Positions 36,043 to 45,026 of a stretch of 64,000 nt of DNA are shown here, piece by piece (the stretch's first letter is position 1; every line of letters starts with the position of its first letter). The stretch lies in contig NZ_LT629802.1 of the NCBI RefSeq assembly GCF_900106045.1, forward strand, positions 1,178,001-1,242,000. The letters are read 5' to 3'. The notes below the pieces were generated by a model. It was given only the letters and a program-made list of their open reading frames with translations, did no database searches and was not told where the DNA came from. Origin of the DNA: Pseudomonas mucidolens (GTDB lineage Bacteria; Pseudomonadota; Gammaproteobacteria; Pseudomonadales; Pseudomonadaceae). Both the position numbers and the translations under genes were made by a program.

Positions 36043-37076
36043 TCTTCTTCCTCCACATGACGACTGGTGAACGAACGCCAAAGCAGGAACGGAATAATGA
36101 GGGTGAACACGATGATTTCTTTATAGGTACTGGCCCAGAACATTGAGAATGCTTCGATCAGGCCCACCGCCAGAGCGCCGAGCGCGGCGACCGGATAGCT
36201 GACCAGCCCGCCGATAATCGCGCCGACAAAGCCTTTGAGGCTGATGACGAAACCGGAATCGAAATACAGCGTGGTGATTGGTGCGATCAGGATCCCCGAC
36301 AGCGTGCCGATCAGCGCGGCGAGCAGGAAGGTCGACTTGCCCGCGAGGGTCGGCGAAATACCCATCAGCCGGGCGCCCATGCGGTTGACCGCGGTGGCAC
36401 GCAAGGCCTTGCCATAGAGCGTGCGCTCGAAGAACAGGTACAGCCCGACGATCAGCCCCAGGGACACGGCCAGCACCCAGAGCGTCTGGCTGTTGAAGGT
36501 GACCGGGCCCAGTTCCAGGCCGGCTTCGGAGAACGGTCGGGTGCGGGCGCCTTCAGGGCCGAACAACAACAGCGCAATACCGACCATGCTGACGTGCACG
36601 GCTATCGACACAATCAGCAGGACCAATGAACTGGCCGAGGCGATCGGCTGGAACACCAGACGATAGATCTGCGGCCCCAGCGGAACCACCAACGCCAGTG
36701 TCAGCAGCGCCTGGACCGCCATTGGCAAATCGGCCAGCGGCAAGGTGTTGATCAGCGCGGCCATCAGCCCGGCATAGCCGAGCTTGACGAGAATGCGTTT
36801 GGGAAAACGGAACGCCTGGCTCGAACGTGCGGCACCCCACACATCGAGTGCGCAATCGATCAGCGTCAGGCCGAGTAGCAGCCAGACCAGAGCAGTCGGG
36901 TGTCCACTCTGCAAAGTAGCCATGGTCAAGGCGCCGTAGGTCACGAATTCACCCTGGGGGATCAACAGGATCCGGGTCACGGTGAACACCAGGAGGATCG
37001 ACAGGGCCAACAGCGCATAGATCGCGCCGTTGGTCATACCGTCCTGGCCCAGCAGCAAGGCTATCTGGAAATTCAT
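36039..37076 (-). CDS. Branched-chain-type ABC permease (LivH)
   Basis: A 345-residue permease with about eight helices; DGMTNGAIYALLALS at the N-terminus and ALRATAVNRMGARLMGI near residue 235 are the LivH signatures (the EAA-like loop). The central part (about residues 65-125) is longer than in typical 300-residue LivH and contains an insertion with charged residues. It is the second gene of the operon, about 100 bases after the binding-protein gene. Confidence 0.9.
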   Translation of the reverse strand: MNFQIALLLGQDGMTNGAIYALLALSILLVFTVTRILLIPQGEFVTYGALTMATLQSGHPTALVWLLLGLTLIDCALDVWGAARSSQAFRFPKRILVKLGYAGLMAALINTLPLADLPMAVQALLTLALVVPLGPQIYRLVFQPIASASSLVLLIVSIAVHVSMVGIALLLFGPEGARTRPFSEAGLELGPVTFNSQTLWVLAVSLGLIVGLYLFFERTLYGKALRATAVNRMGARLMGISPTLAGKSTFLLAALIGTLSGILIAPITTLYFDSGFVISLKGFVGAIIGGLVSYPVAALGALAVGLIEAFSMFWASTYKEIIVFTLIIPFLLWRSFTSRHVEEEE

Positions 37077-37183
37077 AATGAGAGCTCTTTTCTACAGATT
37101 GAATATCAGGCCCGCCTGCCGGCGCAGGTCGACTCGCCGGCAATCGGGCAGGGCGCGCAGCGGGCTGTGCGTCCGGGTTTCGA

Positions 37184-38335
37184 TCAGTTGTCGTGCAACA
37201 GCATCCAGTTGCCGTTCTTGACCACGATCAATTCGCGACCGCGTTCGTCGAAGCCGCTGTGGTCTTGCGGCGTCATGTTGTAAACACCTTGGGTGCCGGC
37301 CAGTTCGTGGCTTTGCTCAAGCGCATCACGCAGGGCTGCACGAAATTCGGGAGTGCCCGGTGCCGCTTTTTTGGCTGCAATCGGGATCGCCTGCTGTAAC
37401 AGCAGGCCGGCGTCGAAGGTGTTCCCGCCGAAGGTCGCCGGCTTGCTGCCGTTGAGCTTTTCGTAGGCGGCGGTGTAGTCGCTGGCGATTTTCTTCGAAG
37501 GGTGGCTGTCCGGGATTTCATCGAGTACGAGCATCAGGCTGGCGGCCAAAACGGTGCCTTCGACCTTCTTGCCGCCCAGCTTGAGGAAGTCTTGCAGGGC
37601 CGCGCCGTGGGTCTGGTAGACCTGGCCGCGATAGCCCTGATCGAACAGGGTGGTCTGCGGCATCACGGCCGAGCTGCCCGGCGCTGCGACCAGCACTGCG
37701 TCGGGGCGGGAGGCGAGAATTTTCAGGCTCTGCCCGGTGACCGAAGTGTCCTGGCGCTGGAAGCGCTCGTTGGCCACGACCTTGATGTTCTGCTGCGCTG
37801 CCAGGCCGGCCATTACCTTGGCCCAGTTCTCGCCATAAGGGTCGCTGGTCCCGATGAAGCCGAGCGTCTTCACGCCTTTTTTGGCCATGTGTTCGAACAG
37901 CGCCTTGGCGATCAGGTCATCGTTCTGCGTGGTCTTGAATACCCATTTCTTCTGCTCGGTCATTGGCAGCACCACAGCGGCGGTGCCAACCGGTGCCAGC
38001 AACGGCACGCCAGCCTCGGCGACAAACTGGATCACGCCCATGGCGTTAGGCGAGCCGCTCGGGCCAATGATGGCATCGACATTTTCTTCGTCGATCAGTT
38101 TTTTCAGCGCCTTTACCGTAGCGGTCGGGTCGCTCGCATCATCCAGAGAAATGTATTTCACCGCCTGGTCACCGGCCTGGGCCGGCAGCAAGGGTACGGT
38201 GTTTTTTTGTGGCAGCCCGACCAGCGCGATCGGCCCGGTAGAGGAGGTGATGACACCGATTTTCACTTCAGCCTGCGCGGCAGCGGCGCAGGCGGCACTC
38301 AACAACAACGTGGACGCGGCTTTTCTGAAAAGCAT
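37184..38335 (-). CDS. ABC transporter substrate-binding protein (LivJ/LivK type)
   Basis: A 383-residue periplasmic binding protein: signal peptide MLFRKAASTLLLSAACAAAA, then VKIGVITSSTGPIALVG, the typical first strand of Peripla_BP_6 proteins. ATG 38335 follows GGAGAAAG. Relatives with this fold bind amino acids, amides or aromatic acids. First gene of the transporter operon, divergent from iacH across a long AT-rich spacer. Ligand inferred only as an IAA-related or aromatic compound. Confidence 0.88.
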   Translation of the reverse strand: MLFRKAASTLLLSAACAAAAQAEVKIGVITSSTGPIALVGLPQKNTVPLLPAQAGDQAVKYISLDDASDPTATVKALKKLIDEENVDAIIGPSGSPNAMGVIQFVAEAGVPLLAPVGTAAVVLPMTEQKKWVFKTTQNDDLIAKALFEHMAKKGVKTLGFIGTSDPYGENWAKVMAGLAAQQNIKVVANERFQRQDTSVTGQSLKILASRPDAVLVAAPGSSAVMPQTTLFDQGYRGQVYQTHGAALQDFLKLGGKKVEGTVLAASLMLVLDEIPDSHPSKKIASDYTAAYEKLNGSKPATFGGNTFDAGLLLQQAIPIAAKKAAPGTPEFRAALRDALEQSHELAGTQGVYNMTPQDHSGFDERGRELIVVKNGNWMLLHDN

Positions 38336-39122
38336 GACTTTCTCCGAAGAGTTGCAACGCTGCAAAAGGCTAATGGCCAGCCGCCCCGACCACGACGTGA
38401 TGCGAGTACGGCCCAAGGTACGGCCCTGTTTTTTTGTCGAACTGCTGCGACACCCGTGGTCTGTTACCGAGCCATCAGGGTGCCGGTCGACCATGAGTGA
38501 TCGGTCGAAGGCGATGAGGGCAAAAGCAGATTGCATGCCAGAAATTTTTCGGTGCGTGGCAGAAAGCCGTTACCGCGTGCCTGATGCGAAGGCGTCGAGG
38601 CGATCCGGCCAAGATGATCCGAAGGTTTGGCGGAGGGCCATCTGAAGGACGGGTAAAACCCGCTTCACGCTATGCCGGACAAGACTTTGATCTGGATCAA
38701 GAAAATCTCAAATGACAAAAAAACAGCTAGTTAAAAGTTAAAAAAATCATGTTTTTTTAAGGTGTTTTTAGTCGTTTTTTTTCTGCCGATTTATTTTTTA
38801 TCGTTTGGTTTTTTATGGAAGGGTATGGCTTGACATTTTTCTAGATGTTTCGTCGTCGTCGGCTTGTTAAATATTTATAAACAATTGATTTATAAGGATT
38901 AAATATCGAATATTCGCGTTTTTAGGCTTTCGCTGCAGTGTTACTAAACTGCACGTCGCTGGTGCGAAAAGGGAAAATATGCACCGAAAATACACACTCT
39001 TTTATTTGGTAAAATTCAATTGACATTTCACGTAAATATTACGATTTTAGATTTAAGCGTTTTCCCCGGCCCTCATGCCGAGGTCATCCGTTCTGGTGAG
39101 ACATAACGAGCAGGTACAGAGC
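38336..39122. promoter_or_regulatory. AT-rich divergent promoter region between ABC operon and iacH
   Basis: No gene is seen in these 787 bases. From about 38700 to 39060 the base composition becomes strongly AT-rich, unlike the GC-rich surroundings. It contains TTGACA at 38830 and 39020 as possible -35 boxes, without convincing -10 partners, and a 21-base palindrome at 38875-38895. It should hold promoters for the ABC operon (minus) and the iac operon (plus). Confidence 0.6.
38875..38895. promoter_or_regulatory. 21-bp AT-rich palindrome, candidate regulator site
   Basis: TTATAAA, seven bases, then TTTATAA: perfect 7-bp arms. Its size and AT content resemble MarR-family operators, so it is a candidate IacR site before iacH and the ABC operon. 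Simple AT-richness could also produce it. Confidence 0.35.
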
Positions 39123-40235
39123 ATGTCGATCGTTGTTGAGGAATTAGCCTTAGGAGGGAATGGCCTTTCGGTCATGGTGAAAGACACCATCGATATCGCA
39201 GGCTATCCGACCCGCGCTTCAAGCAGCGCGCTGGCCGATGCGCCGGCGGCCGGCGAACATGCATACGTGGTTCAGTCCGTTCTGGATGCGGGCTGCCGGA
39301 TCACCGGTAAAACCAGCCTGCATGAATTGGCATTCGGCACCACCGGCCTCAACGCCTGGACCGGCACTGCGTCCAATCCGCGCTATCCGGGCTATATACC
39401 GGGCGGCTCTTCCAGTGGTTCGGCGGCCGCGGTGGCGGCGGGCCTTTGCGACTTCGCATTGGGCACCGACACCGGAGGCTCAGTACGGATTCCAGCGGCG
39501 TGCTGTGGTGTATTCGGTCTCAAGCCAACCTTCGGTCGTGTCAGTCGTCAGGGTGTGATGCCAGCGCACAGCACCCTCGATTGTGTAGGCCCCCTGGCGC
39601 TGGATATGGATCGCTTGATTGAAGCGATGCACGTCATTGATCCCACGTTCACCTCCATCCCGGTGCCTGAGCATCTTGCTATCGGCGTAGTCGCGGTAGA
39701 GGCCAATGAACAGATCCATGCGGTGGTGAACCAGGCGCTGGGCCGTTCGCGCTTCAAATTGCTTGAGCAGACGCTGCCCGGCATGGCCGCAGCGTATGGC
39801 GCCGGCATGGTCATCATCAACGCCGAAACCTGGGCAGCGTGTGGCCATCTGCTGCAAACCGGTCGGGTCGGCAATGATGTCGCCGACCGTCTGCGAGCGG
39901 CCAGTTTGACTTCTGCCGAGTCCGTTGAAACGGCAGAAATCGTCCGTCGTGCGTTTACCGCAGAAGTGGACGCAGCCCTGGCCATCACGCCGATTCTGGC
40001 CATGCCGACCATGCCCGACTTTCCATTGCTGGTCGCCGATGCGGCTGACACTCGCGCCGCCCTGGGCATGACGTCCCTGGTACGCGCTTTCAATCTTTCC
40101 GGTCATCCGGCCCTGAGCATTCCTCTGGAAAGCGCTTCGGGACTTCCGGTAGGCCTTCAACTCATTGCCGCCCCTGGCGCGGACGAACTGCTGTGTGCAG
40201 TCGCCCGCGAGTTGGTCCGGCGCCTGGAAGAGTAA
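39123..40235 (+). CDS. iacH: Amidase-family protein IacH
   Basis: A 370-residue amidase-signature enzyme with the Ser-cisSer-Lys triad recognisable: Lys in MVKDTIDIAG near residue 21, and the Ser-rich loop GGSSSGSAAAV near 100, followed by DTGGSVRIPA with the nucleophilic Ser. ATG 39123 is chosen because the family starts shortly before the VKDTID motif. In P. putida 1290 iacH is the first gene of the iac operon; its role in IAA breakdown is not firmly known. The last bases are 26 from iacA. Confidence 0.85.
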   Translation: MSIVVEELALGGNGLSVMVKDTIDIAGYPTRASSSALADAPAAGEHAYVVQSVLDAGCRITGKTSLHELAFGTTGLNAWTGTASNPRYPGYIPGGSSSGSAAAVAAGLCDFALGTDTGGSVRIPAACCGVFGLKPTFGRVSRQGVMPAHSTLDCVGPLALDMDRLIEAMHVIDPTFTSIPVPEHLAIGVVAVEANEQIHAVVNQALGRSRFKLLEQTLPGMAAAYGAGMVIINAETWAACGHLLQTGRVGNDVADRLRAASLTSAESVETAEIVRRAFTAEVDAALAITPILAMPTMPDFPLLVADAADTRAALGMTSLVRAFNLSGHPALSIPLESASGLPVGLQLIAAPGADELLCAVARELVRRLEE

Positions 40236-40261
40236 TCGTCATGCTTACTATGGAGAAACCC

Positions 40262-41434
40262 ATGACTGCGCCAAGCGAGCTGAATTACCAGCGCCGCGTG
40301 CCGATCACGGCGAATGAAACGTTTCAGAAACTGCTGGTCGAGATTCGTGCGCGTGCCCGCAGCGAAGAATTCGACCAACAAAAATTTATCTCGCAGGATG
40401 TTATCGAGCAGTTCCGCAAGCTCGGCGTCTATCGGGCCCTGGTGCCCAAGCGCTTCGGCGGTGACGAGCGCTCACCGGCCGAGTTTTGCCAGATGGTCGA
40501 AGATATCTCCATCGCCGACGGCTCCGCCGGTTGGGTCGCCAGCTTCGGCATGAGCCCGGTTTACCTGGCGGCACTGCCGCTGGAAACCATCAAGAAAATC
40601 TATGCCGATTCGCCTGACGTGGTGTTCGCCGGCGGGATCTTCCCACCGCAGCCTGCATCATTTGTCGAGGGTGGCCTGGAGGTCAACGGGCGCTGGAAAT
40701 TCTCCAGTGGCTGCATGGGGGCCTCGCTGATCGGCGTGGGCATCAGCCCGAAAAACGGAGAGATGCTCGGCCTGCCACGCCTGGCGGTGATGCCTCGGGA
40801 AAAAGTGCAGATCGAGGAAACCTGGAACGTCGTTGGCCTGGTCGGCACCGGGAGCCATGACGTCGTCGTCGAAGGCGTAGTGGTGCCGGAGGAGTGGACC
40901 TTCGTGCGCGGTGGTCCGTCGAACCTTGACGAACCGTTCTTCCGCTACCCGTCGCTGTCTTTCGCCACTCAAGTCTTGTCGGTGGTCGGCCTCGGCGTTG
41001 CTCGCGCGGCACTCGATGAGTTGAGCGGCATGGCCAGTGGACGAATCTCCGTGACCGGTGCGCCGTCGTTGTCCGACCGACCGCTGGCCCAAGTCGAGAT
41101 GGCTAAGGCCGAAGCGTCGCTGCGCGCCGCGCGTTCGTGGTTCTACCAGTCCATCGACGATGCCTGGACCAGCGTACTGGCCGGCGATCCGGTGAGCGTC
41201 GAGCAGACCAATATGCTGCGCTTGTCCTCGACCCACGCCACCCGCGTCGCGGCCGATGTTGCGCGCACTGCGCAAATGCTTTCGGGCATGAGCGGGGTCT
41301 ACCGCACCAGTCCTCTGTCGCGTTTCGTCAACGACACCCAAGTCATTACACAGCACGCCTTCATGGGCGACATGACCTACCAGAACGCCGGCGCAATCTT
41401 CTTCGGCAACAAGCCGCTGCCTGGCTACCTGTAA
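40262..41434 (+). CDS. iacA: Indole-3-acetate monooxygenase IacA (acyl-CoA dehydrogenase-like flavoprotein)
   Basis: A 390-residue protein of the acyl-CoA dehydrogenase fold used by group D flavin monooxygenases: an N-terminal helical domain (about 15-120), middle beta domain (VNGRWKFSSGCMGAS near 145) and C-terminal helices. ATG 40262 follows TGGAGAAA. In iac clusters IacA uses reduced flavin from IacG to hydroxylate IAA to 2-hydroxy-IAA, the first step. Same order as in P. putida 1290. Confidence 0.9.
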   Translation: MTAPSELNYQRRVPITANETFQKLLVEIRARARSEEFDQQKFISQDVIEQFRKLGVYRALVPKRFGGDERSPAEFCQMVEDISIADGSAGWVASFGMSPVYLAALPLETIKKIYADSPDVVFAGGIFPPQPASFVEGGLEVNGRWKFSSGCMGASLIGVGISPKNGEMLGLPRLAVMPREKVQIEETWNVVGLVGTGSHDVVVEGVVVPEEWTFVRGGPSNLDEPFFRYPSLSFATQVLSVVGLGVARAALDELSGMASGRISVTGAPSLSDRPLAQVEMAKAEASLRAARSWFYQSIDDAWTSVLAGDPVSVEQTNMLRLSSTHATRVAADVARTAQMLSGMSGVYRTSPLSRFVNDTQVITQHAFMGDMTYQNAGAIFFGNKPLPGYL

Positions 41435-41461
41435 TTTTCTTCCTACTGATTGGTGAACCCC

Positions 41462-41821
41462 ATGACCGATAAAAAAACCCTGCGAGTCCTGTTCTGCATT
41501 GGCATCAACCAAAACTTCTTCGATGCTCCGCGCCCCGAAGCTCTGGAAGTCTGGGCCGCGTTCGGCGCCATGTGGAACGGCATCGCCGACCTGCCGGGCG
41601 TCACTGTGCTGGGCAACATGGACGACGATCAGAGCATGGTCGGCCCGTCCGCTGGTTGGCCCTGGACGACTTATCTGCTGGCCGATGTGCCAGACATCGA
41701 AACCGTCCACGCCGCGTGCAATCTGTTTCGCACCACGGAAGTCGGTGATGGCCCTTACAAACTCTGGAAGTACTGCAAGGTCGAGGCCCGTACCGGTCGC
41801 GAACTGATCATCCAGCGCTGA
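41462..41821 (+). CDS. iacB: IacB, small protein of the IAA pathway
   Basis: A 119-residue soluble protein without a well-known enzymatic motif; the C-terminal part resembles dimeric alpha/beta-barrel folds. Its size and place between iacA and iacI match iacB. ATG 41462 gives the natural length. Its step in IAA degradation has not been clearly assigned to my knowledge. Confidence 0.82.
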   Translation: MTDKKTLRVLFCIGINQNFFDAPRPEALEVWAAFGAMWNGIADLPGVTVLGNMDDDQSMVGPSAGWPWTTYLLADVPDIETVHAACNLFRTTEVGDGPYKLWKYCKVEARTGRELIIQR

Positions 41822-41837
41822 GTCGAGAGAAGTCGCC

Positions 41838-42371
41838 ATGTCATCACAAGAGCATTTGCGCGCACTGGAGCAGCGGCTCGAACAGCTGGAAAGCGAGAAC
41901 GCAATCCGCGCCTGCATGAATCGCTACATGTTTCTGTGCGACGAACTGGGTGTGGGTTCCCCACTCGAGGAGTTGGCCGGGTTGTTCACCGCTCAGGCGA
42001 TCTGGGAAGGCAAGGGTGCCAAGTACCAGAACAGCTTCGGCGGTTACCACGGGCGCGAGGCGATCAAGGCGATGTTTGCGACCTACATGATCGAACCGGC
42101 GCACTTTTCGCTGAACGTGCACTTCCTGACCTCGGAACTGATCAGGGTCAGCGGCGATATCGCCGATGCCAGCTGGGTGATGTTGCAGACCTCGACCTTT
42201 GCCTCGGGTGCTTCGCACCTCAATAGCGCCCGTCTGATGGTGCGGTTCGCCCAGGAACAAGGGCAGTGGCGCATGGCGCACTTTCAGACCGAGAACCTGT
42301 TCAGCCGTCCGGTTGATACCTGGAACAGCGCCGCGCACCTGCCCGTACCCGGCAAGTCCGACCAGTCCTGA
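41838..42371 (+). CDS. iacI: IacI, SnoaL-like protein of the IAA pathway
   Basis: A 177-residue protein with an N-terminal helix (LEQRLEQLESENAIRACMNRY) leading into a SnoaL-like alpha+beta barrel, a fold of polyketide cyclases and ring-hydroxylating small subunits. It lies between iacB and iacC, as in other iac clusters. Precise role not known; cofactor-independent isomerisation or hydrolysis is possible. Confidence 0.83.
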   Translation: MSSQEHLRALEQRLEQLESENAIRACMNRYMFLCDELGVGSPLEELAGLFTAQAIWEGKGAKYQNSFGGYHGREAIKAMFATYMIEPAHFSLNVHFLTSELIRVSGDIADASWVMLQTSTFASGASHLNSARLMVRFAQEQGQWRMAHFQTENLFSRPVDTWNSAAHLPVPGKSDQS

Positions 42372-42424
42372 AAGTAACGCCCAGAATTCTTAGAGTCGGC
42401 GAACAATGCCGACGAGGAGTGATC

Positions 42425-43699
42425 GTGAATAACCTGATAAACACCGTAACGCTGGACGCCAGCCCGTCTGACCTGGTCCTGCATGACCGCGTTCACACGT
42501 CGCTGTACACCGACGGCAAGATCTTCGACCAGGAACTGGACAAGATTTTCTACAGCACCTGGATCTGGGTCGCCCACGCCAGCGAGATTCCCGACTCCGG
42601 CAGCTACAAGAGCACCTACGTCGGTAAGCAGCCGGTGATCGTCGTTCGCGACCGCAAGAAGGATGTGCACGTGCTGCTCAACCGCTGCCGCCATCGTGGC
42701 GCAACGGTGTGCGAACACAAAAAGGGCAAGACCAACAGTTTCGTCTGCCCTTACCACGGCTGGAGCTATGCCCTGGATGGCAGCCTGCGCGGTGTGCCGC
42801 ACCCGGAAAGCTACGCCGACTGTCTGGACAAGGCCGAACTGCCTTTGGTCAGCCTGCGTGTCGAAGAATACAACGGCATGATTTTCGCCACCTTCAAGGA
42901 CGATATCGAGCCGCTGGTTGATTACCTCGGCCCGGCGAAAAAATGGATCGACCTGTTCATGAAGCAAGGCGCCGGCTACCCGGTCAAGGTGGGTGGCGAG
43001 CATCGCTTTCGCTTCCCCGGCAACTGGAAAATCCAGTTGGAAAACACCACCGACGCCTATCACTTCCCGCTGGTTCACAAGTCGTTCCTGTCGTCCGTGG
43101 ACGAACAGACCCTGGAATTGTTCGACTTCGTCAAAGGGCCGGGCTACGTCGAAGACCTGGGCAACGGCCACAGCGTGATGGTGATGATCCCCGACCTGGT
43201 CGATCTGGAAGCCAACCTCGATCTGCCGATCCCGGAGCGTTTCGAAGACCTGGCCGCGCAGCTGCGTGCCGAAGGACAGGACGAAGAAGCGGTAAGACGC
43301 ATTGTGCGTGCAGTAGGCGGTTCGGGTTTCAACCTCAACCTGTTCCCGAACATTGCCTGTTCCATGGCGTTCTTCCGAGTGCTGCAACCGATCGCGGTGA
43401 ACGAAACCGAAATCCATCACGCCGTCATCACCATGGACGGTGGCCCGGCCGTGGCCAACCGTTATCGCCTGCGCCTGCATGAGCACTTCCAGGGGCCGAT
43501 GGGTTTTGGCACCCCGGACGATTCCGAAGCCTGGGAGCGCGTACAGCGCGGCGCCAGTGCCGGCACCGATCTGTGGATCATGCTCAACCGTGGCTTGCCG
43601 GGTGAAAAAGAGTCCGAAGACGGGCTGGTGAGCGATGTGAGCGCCGAGACCGGCATGCGCGCTGGTTACCAGCAGTGGAAAAAGATGATGTCGGCCTGA
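42425..43699 (+). CDS. iacC: Rieske dioxygenase large subunit IacC
   Basis: A 424-residue ring-hydroxylating oxygenase alpha subunit. The Rieske [2Fe-2S] ligands are C88, H90, C108 and H111. The mononuclear iron site is in NTTDAYHFPLVH with D210 bridging and H213, H218 as ligands. The start is GTG 42425, because GAGGAG lies just before it and would overlap an earlier GTG at 42419. With IacD and IacF it attacks the oxindole-type intermediate on the way to catechol. Confidence 0.92.
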   Translation: MNNLINTVTLDASPSDLVLHDRVHTSLYTDGKIFDQELDKIFYSTWIWVAHASEIPDSGSYKSTYVGKQPVIVVRDRKKDVHVLLNRCRHRGATVCEHKKGKTNSFVCPYHGWSYALDGSLRGVPHPESYADCLDKAELPLVSLRVEEYNGMIFATFKDDIEPLVDYLGPAKKWIDLFMKQGAGYPVKVGGEHRFRFPGNWKIQLENTTDAYHFPLVHKSFLSSVDEQTLELFDFVKGPGYVEDLGNGHSVMVMIPDLVDLEANLDLPIPERFEDLAAQLRAEGQDEEAVRRIVRAVGGSGFNLNLFPNIACSMAFFRVLQPIAVNETEIHHAVITMDGGPAVANRYRLRLHEHFQGPMGFGTPDDSEAWERVQRGASAGTDLWIMLNRGLPGEKESEDGLVSDVSAETGMRAGYQQWKKMMSA

Positions 43700-43715
43700 G
43701 TCGATGGAGAACACC

Positions 43716-44195
43716 ATGATCAATCTGCAATTGCTCAACCAAGTCAGCGCTTTTATTTGGCAGGAAGCCGACATGCTCGACCACGGTGATTTCGTCGAGT
43801 GGCTCGATCTGTGGACCGAAACCGCCACCTACATCATCCCGATCGATCCGCTGGAAACCGATTTCGAGAACACCCTGAACTACGCCTACGACGATCACCA
43901 CATGCGTCAGTTGCGCGTCACCCGACTGACCAGCGGCGAGTCGATTTCGACCACCCCGCGGGCGCGCACTGTGCGCAGCCAGTCGCGCTTTCGCGTGCTG
44001 TCGGATGAAGACGGGATTGTCACCGTGCGTTGCGCGCAGAACCTGCGCGAGTTCCGCAAGGATGTGCTCAAGCAGTACACCGCCGATGTCACGTTTGAAC
44101 TGGTGCGCAGCGGTGACAGTTTCAAGATTCAGCGCAAGCTGATTCAGCTGATTAACTCCACCGATACCCTCGCCGGTATCGGCTACATCCTCTGA
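43716..44195 (+). CDS. iacD: Rieske dioxygenase small subunit IacD
   Basis: A 159-residue beta subunit of the ring_hydroxyl_B family (cystatin-like fold), with EADMLDHGDFVEWLDLW at the N-terminus, typical of BenB/XylY relatives. ATG 43716 is preferred to 43704, since the GGAGA between them serves as ribosome site. It supports the alpha subunit IacC structurally. Confidence 0.9.
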   Translation: MINLQLLNQVSAFIWQEADMLDHGDFVEWLDLWTETATYIIPIDPLETDFENTLNYAYDDHHMRQLRVTRLTSGESISTTPRARTVRSQSRFRVLSDEDGIVTVRCAQNLREFRKDVLKQYTADVTFELVRSGDSFKIQRKLIQLINSTDTLAGIGYIL

Positions 44196-44205
44196 GGACG
44201 TTGCC

Positions 44206-44946
44206 ATGACACAGGTTGCATTGGTCACCGGCGCGGCCCAGGGGCTGGGCAAGAGCATCGCCGAACAACTGCTGAGCGCCGGCTACCGGGTCGTGATCAG
44301 CGATCGTTCGCTGGAATCGGCACACGCCACCGCCGCTGAACTCGACGCCACTGGCGAGCGGGTCCTGGCGCTCAAGCTCGACGTGTCGAGCAAGGCCGAT
44401 TTCGAAGACGCTCTGGCGGCCGTTGTGGCGCATTGGGGCGGGTTGCAGGTGGTGGTGAACAACGCTGCGATGACCATGACCACGCCGGTGATGCAGATCA
44501 GCCCGGAAGAGTTCGACCGTGTTGTGAGCGTCAACCAGCGCGGCACGTTTGTCGGCTGCCAAGTGTTCGGCAGCTATCTGGCGGCCCAGGGTTACGGGAG
44601 GATCATCAACATGGCCTCCCTGGCCGGGCAGAACGGCGGCACCGCGACCGGTGCGCATTACGCCGCGTCCAAGGGCGCAATCATTACCTTGACCAAGATC
44701 TTTGCCAAGGAGCTGGCAGCGTCCGGTGTCACGGTCAACGCCATCGCCCCAGGCCCCATCGAGTCGCCGGCGGTGCGCGCCGCCGTGCCGCCCGAGCGCC
44801 TGGAAAAACTGATTGAGGCGATCCCGGTCAAGCAACTGGGCAACGCGGCGTTCATCGGCAAGCTGGTCGTGCAACTGGCCAGCGAAGACGCCTACTTCAC
44901 CACCGGGGCAACCTGGGATGTGAACGGCGGGATCTTCATGCGCTGA
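44206..44946 (+). CDS. iacE: Short-chain dehydrogenase IacE
   Basis: A 246-residue classical SDR: TGAAQGLG at residues 8-15, NNAAM near 86, catalytic YAASK near 152. Located 10 bases after iacD. In iac studies IacE acts together with IacA in forming the dioxindole-3-acetate intermediate, though the exact step is debated. Nothing unusual in length. Confidence 0.9.
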   Translation: MTQVALVTGAAQGLGKSIAEQLLSAGYRVVISDRSLESAHATAAELDATGERVLALKLDVSSKADFEDALAAVVAHWGGLQVVVNNAAMTMTTPVMQISPEEFDRVVSVNQRGTFVGCQVFGSYLAAQGYGRIINMASLAGQNGGTATGAHYAASKGAIITLTKIFAKELAASGVTVNAIAPGPIESPAVRAAVPPERLEKLIEAIPVKQLGNAAFIGKLVVQLASEDAYFTTGATWDVNGGIFMR

Positions 44947-45026
44947 GTCCATGGGTTTCACGGTTTGGAAAAGCAGTCGGGGGCGCCCAGATGCACCCCC
45001 TTACAACGAATTCGGGATGGTCCTGT

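Noticed and set aside
42284..43828. Minus-strand open frame of 514 codons opposite iacC
   Set aside because: Opposite a Rieske oxygenase with all ligands present; no domain is recognisable in the antisense translation.
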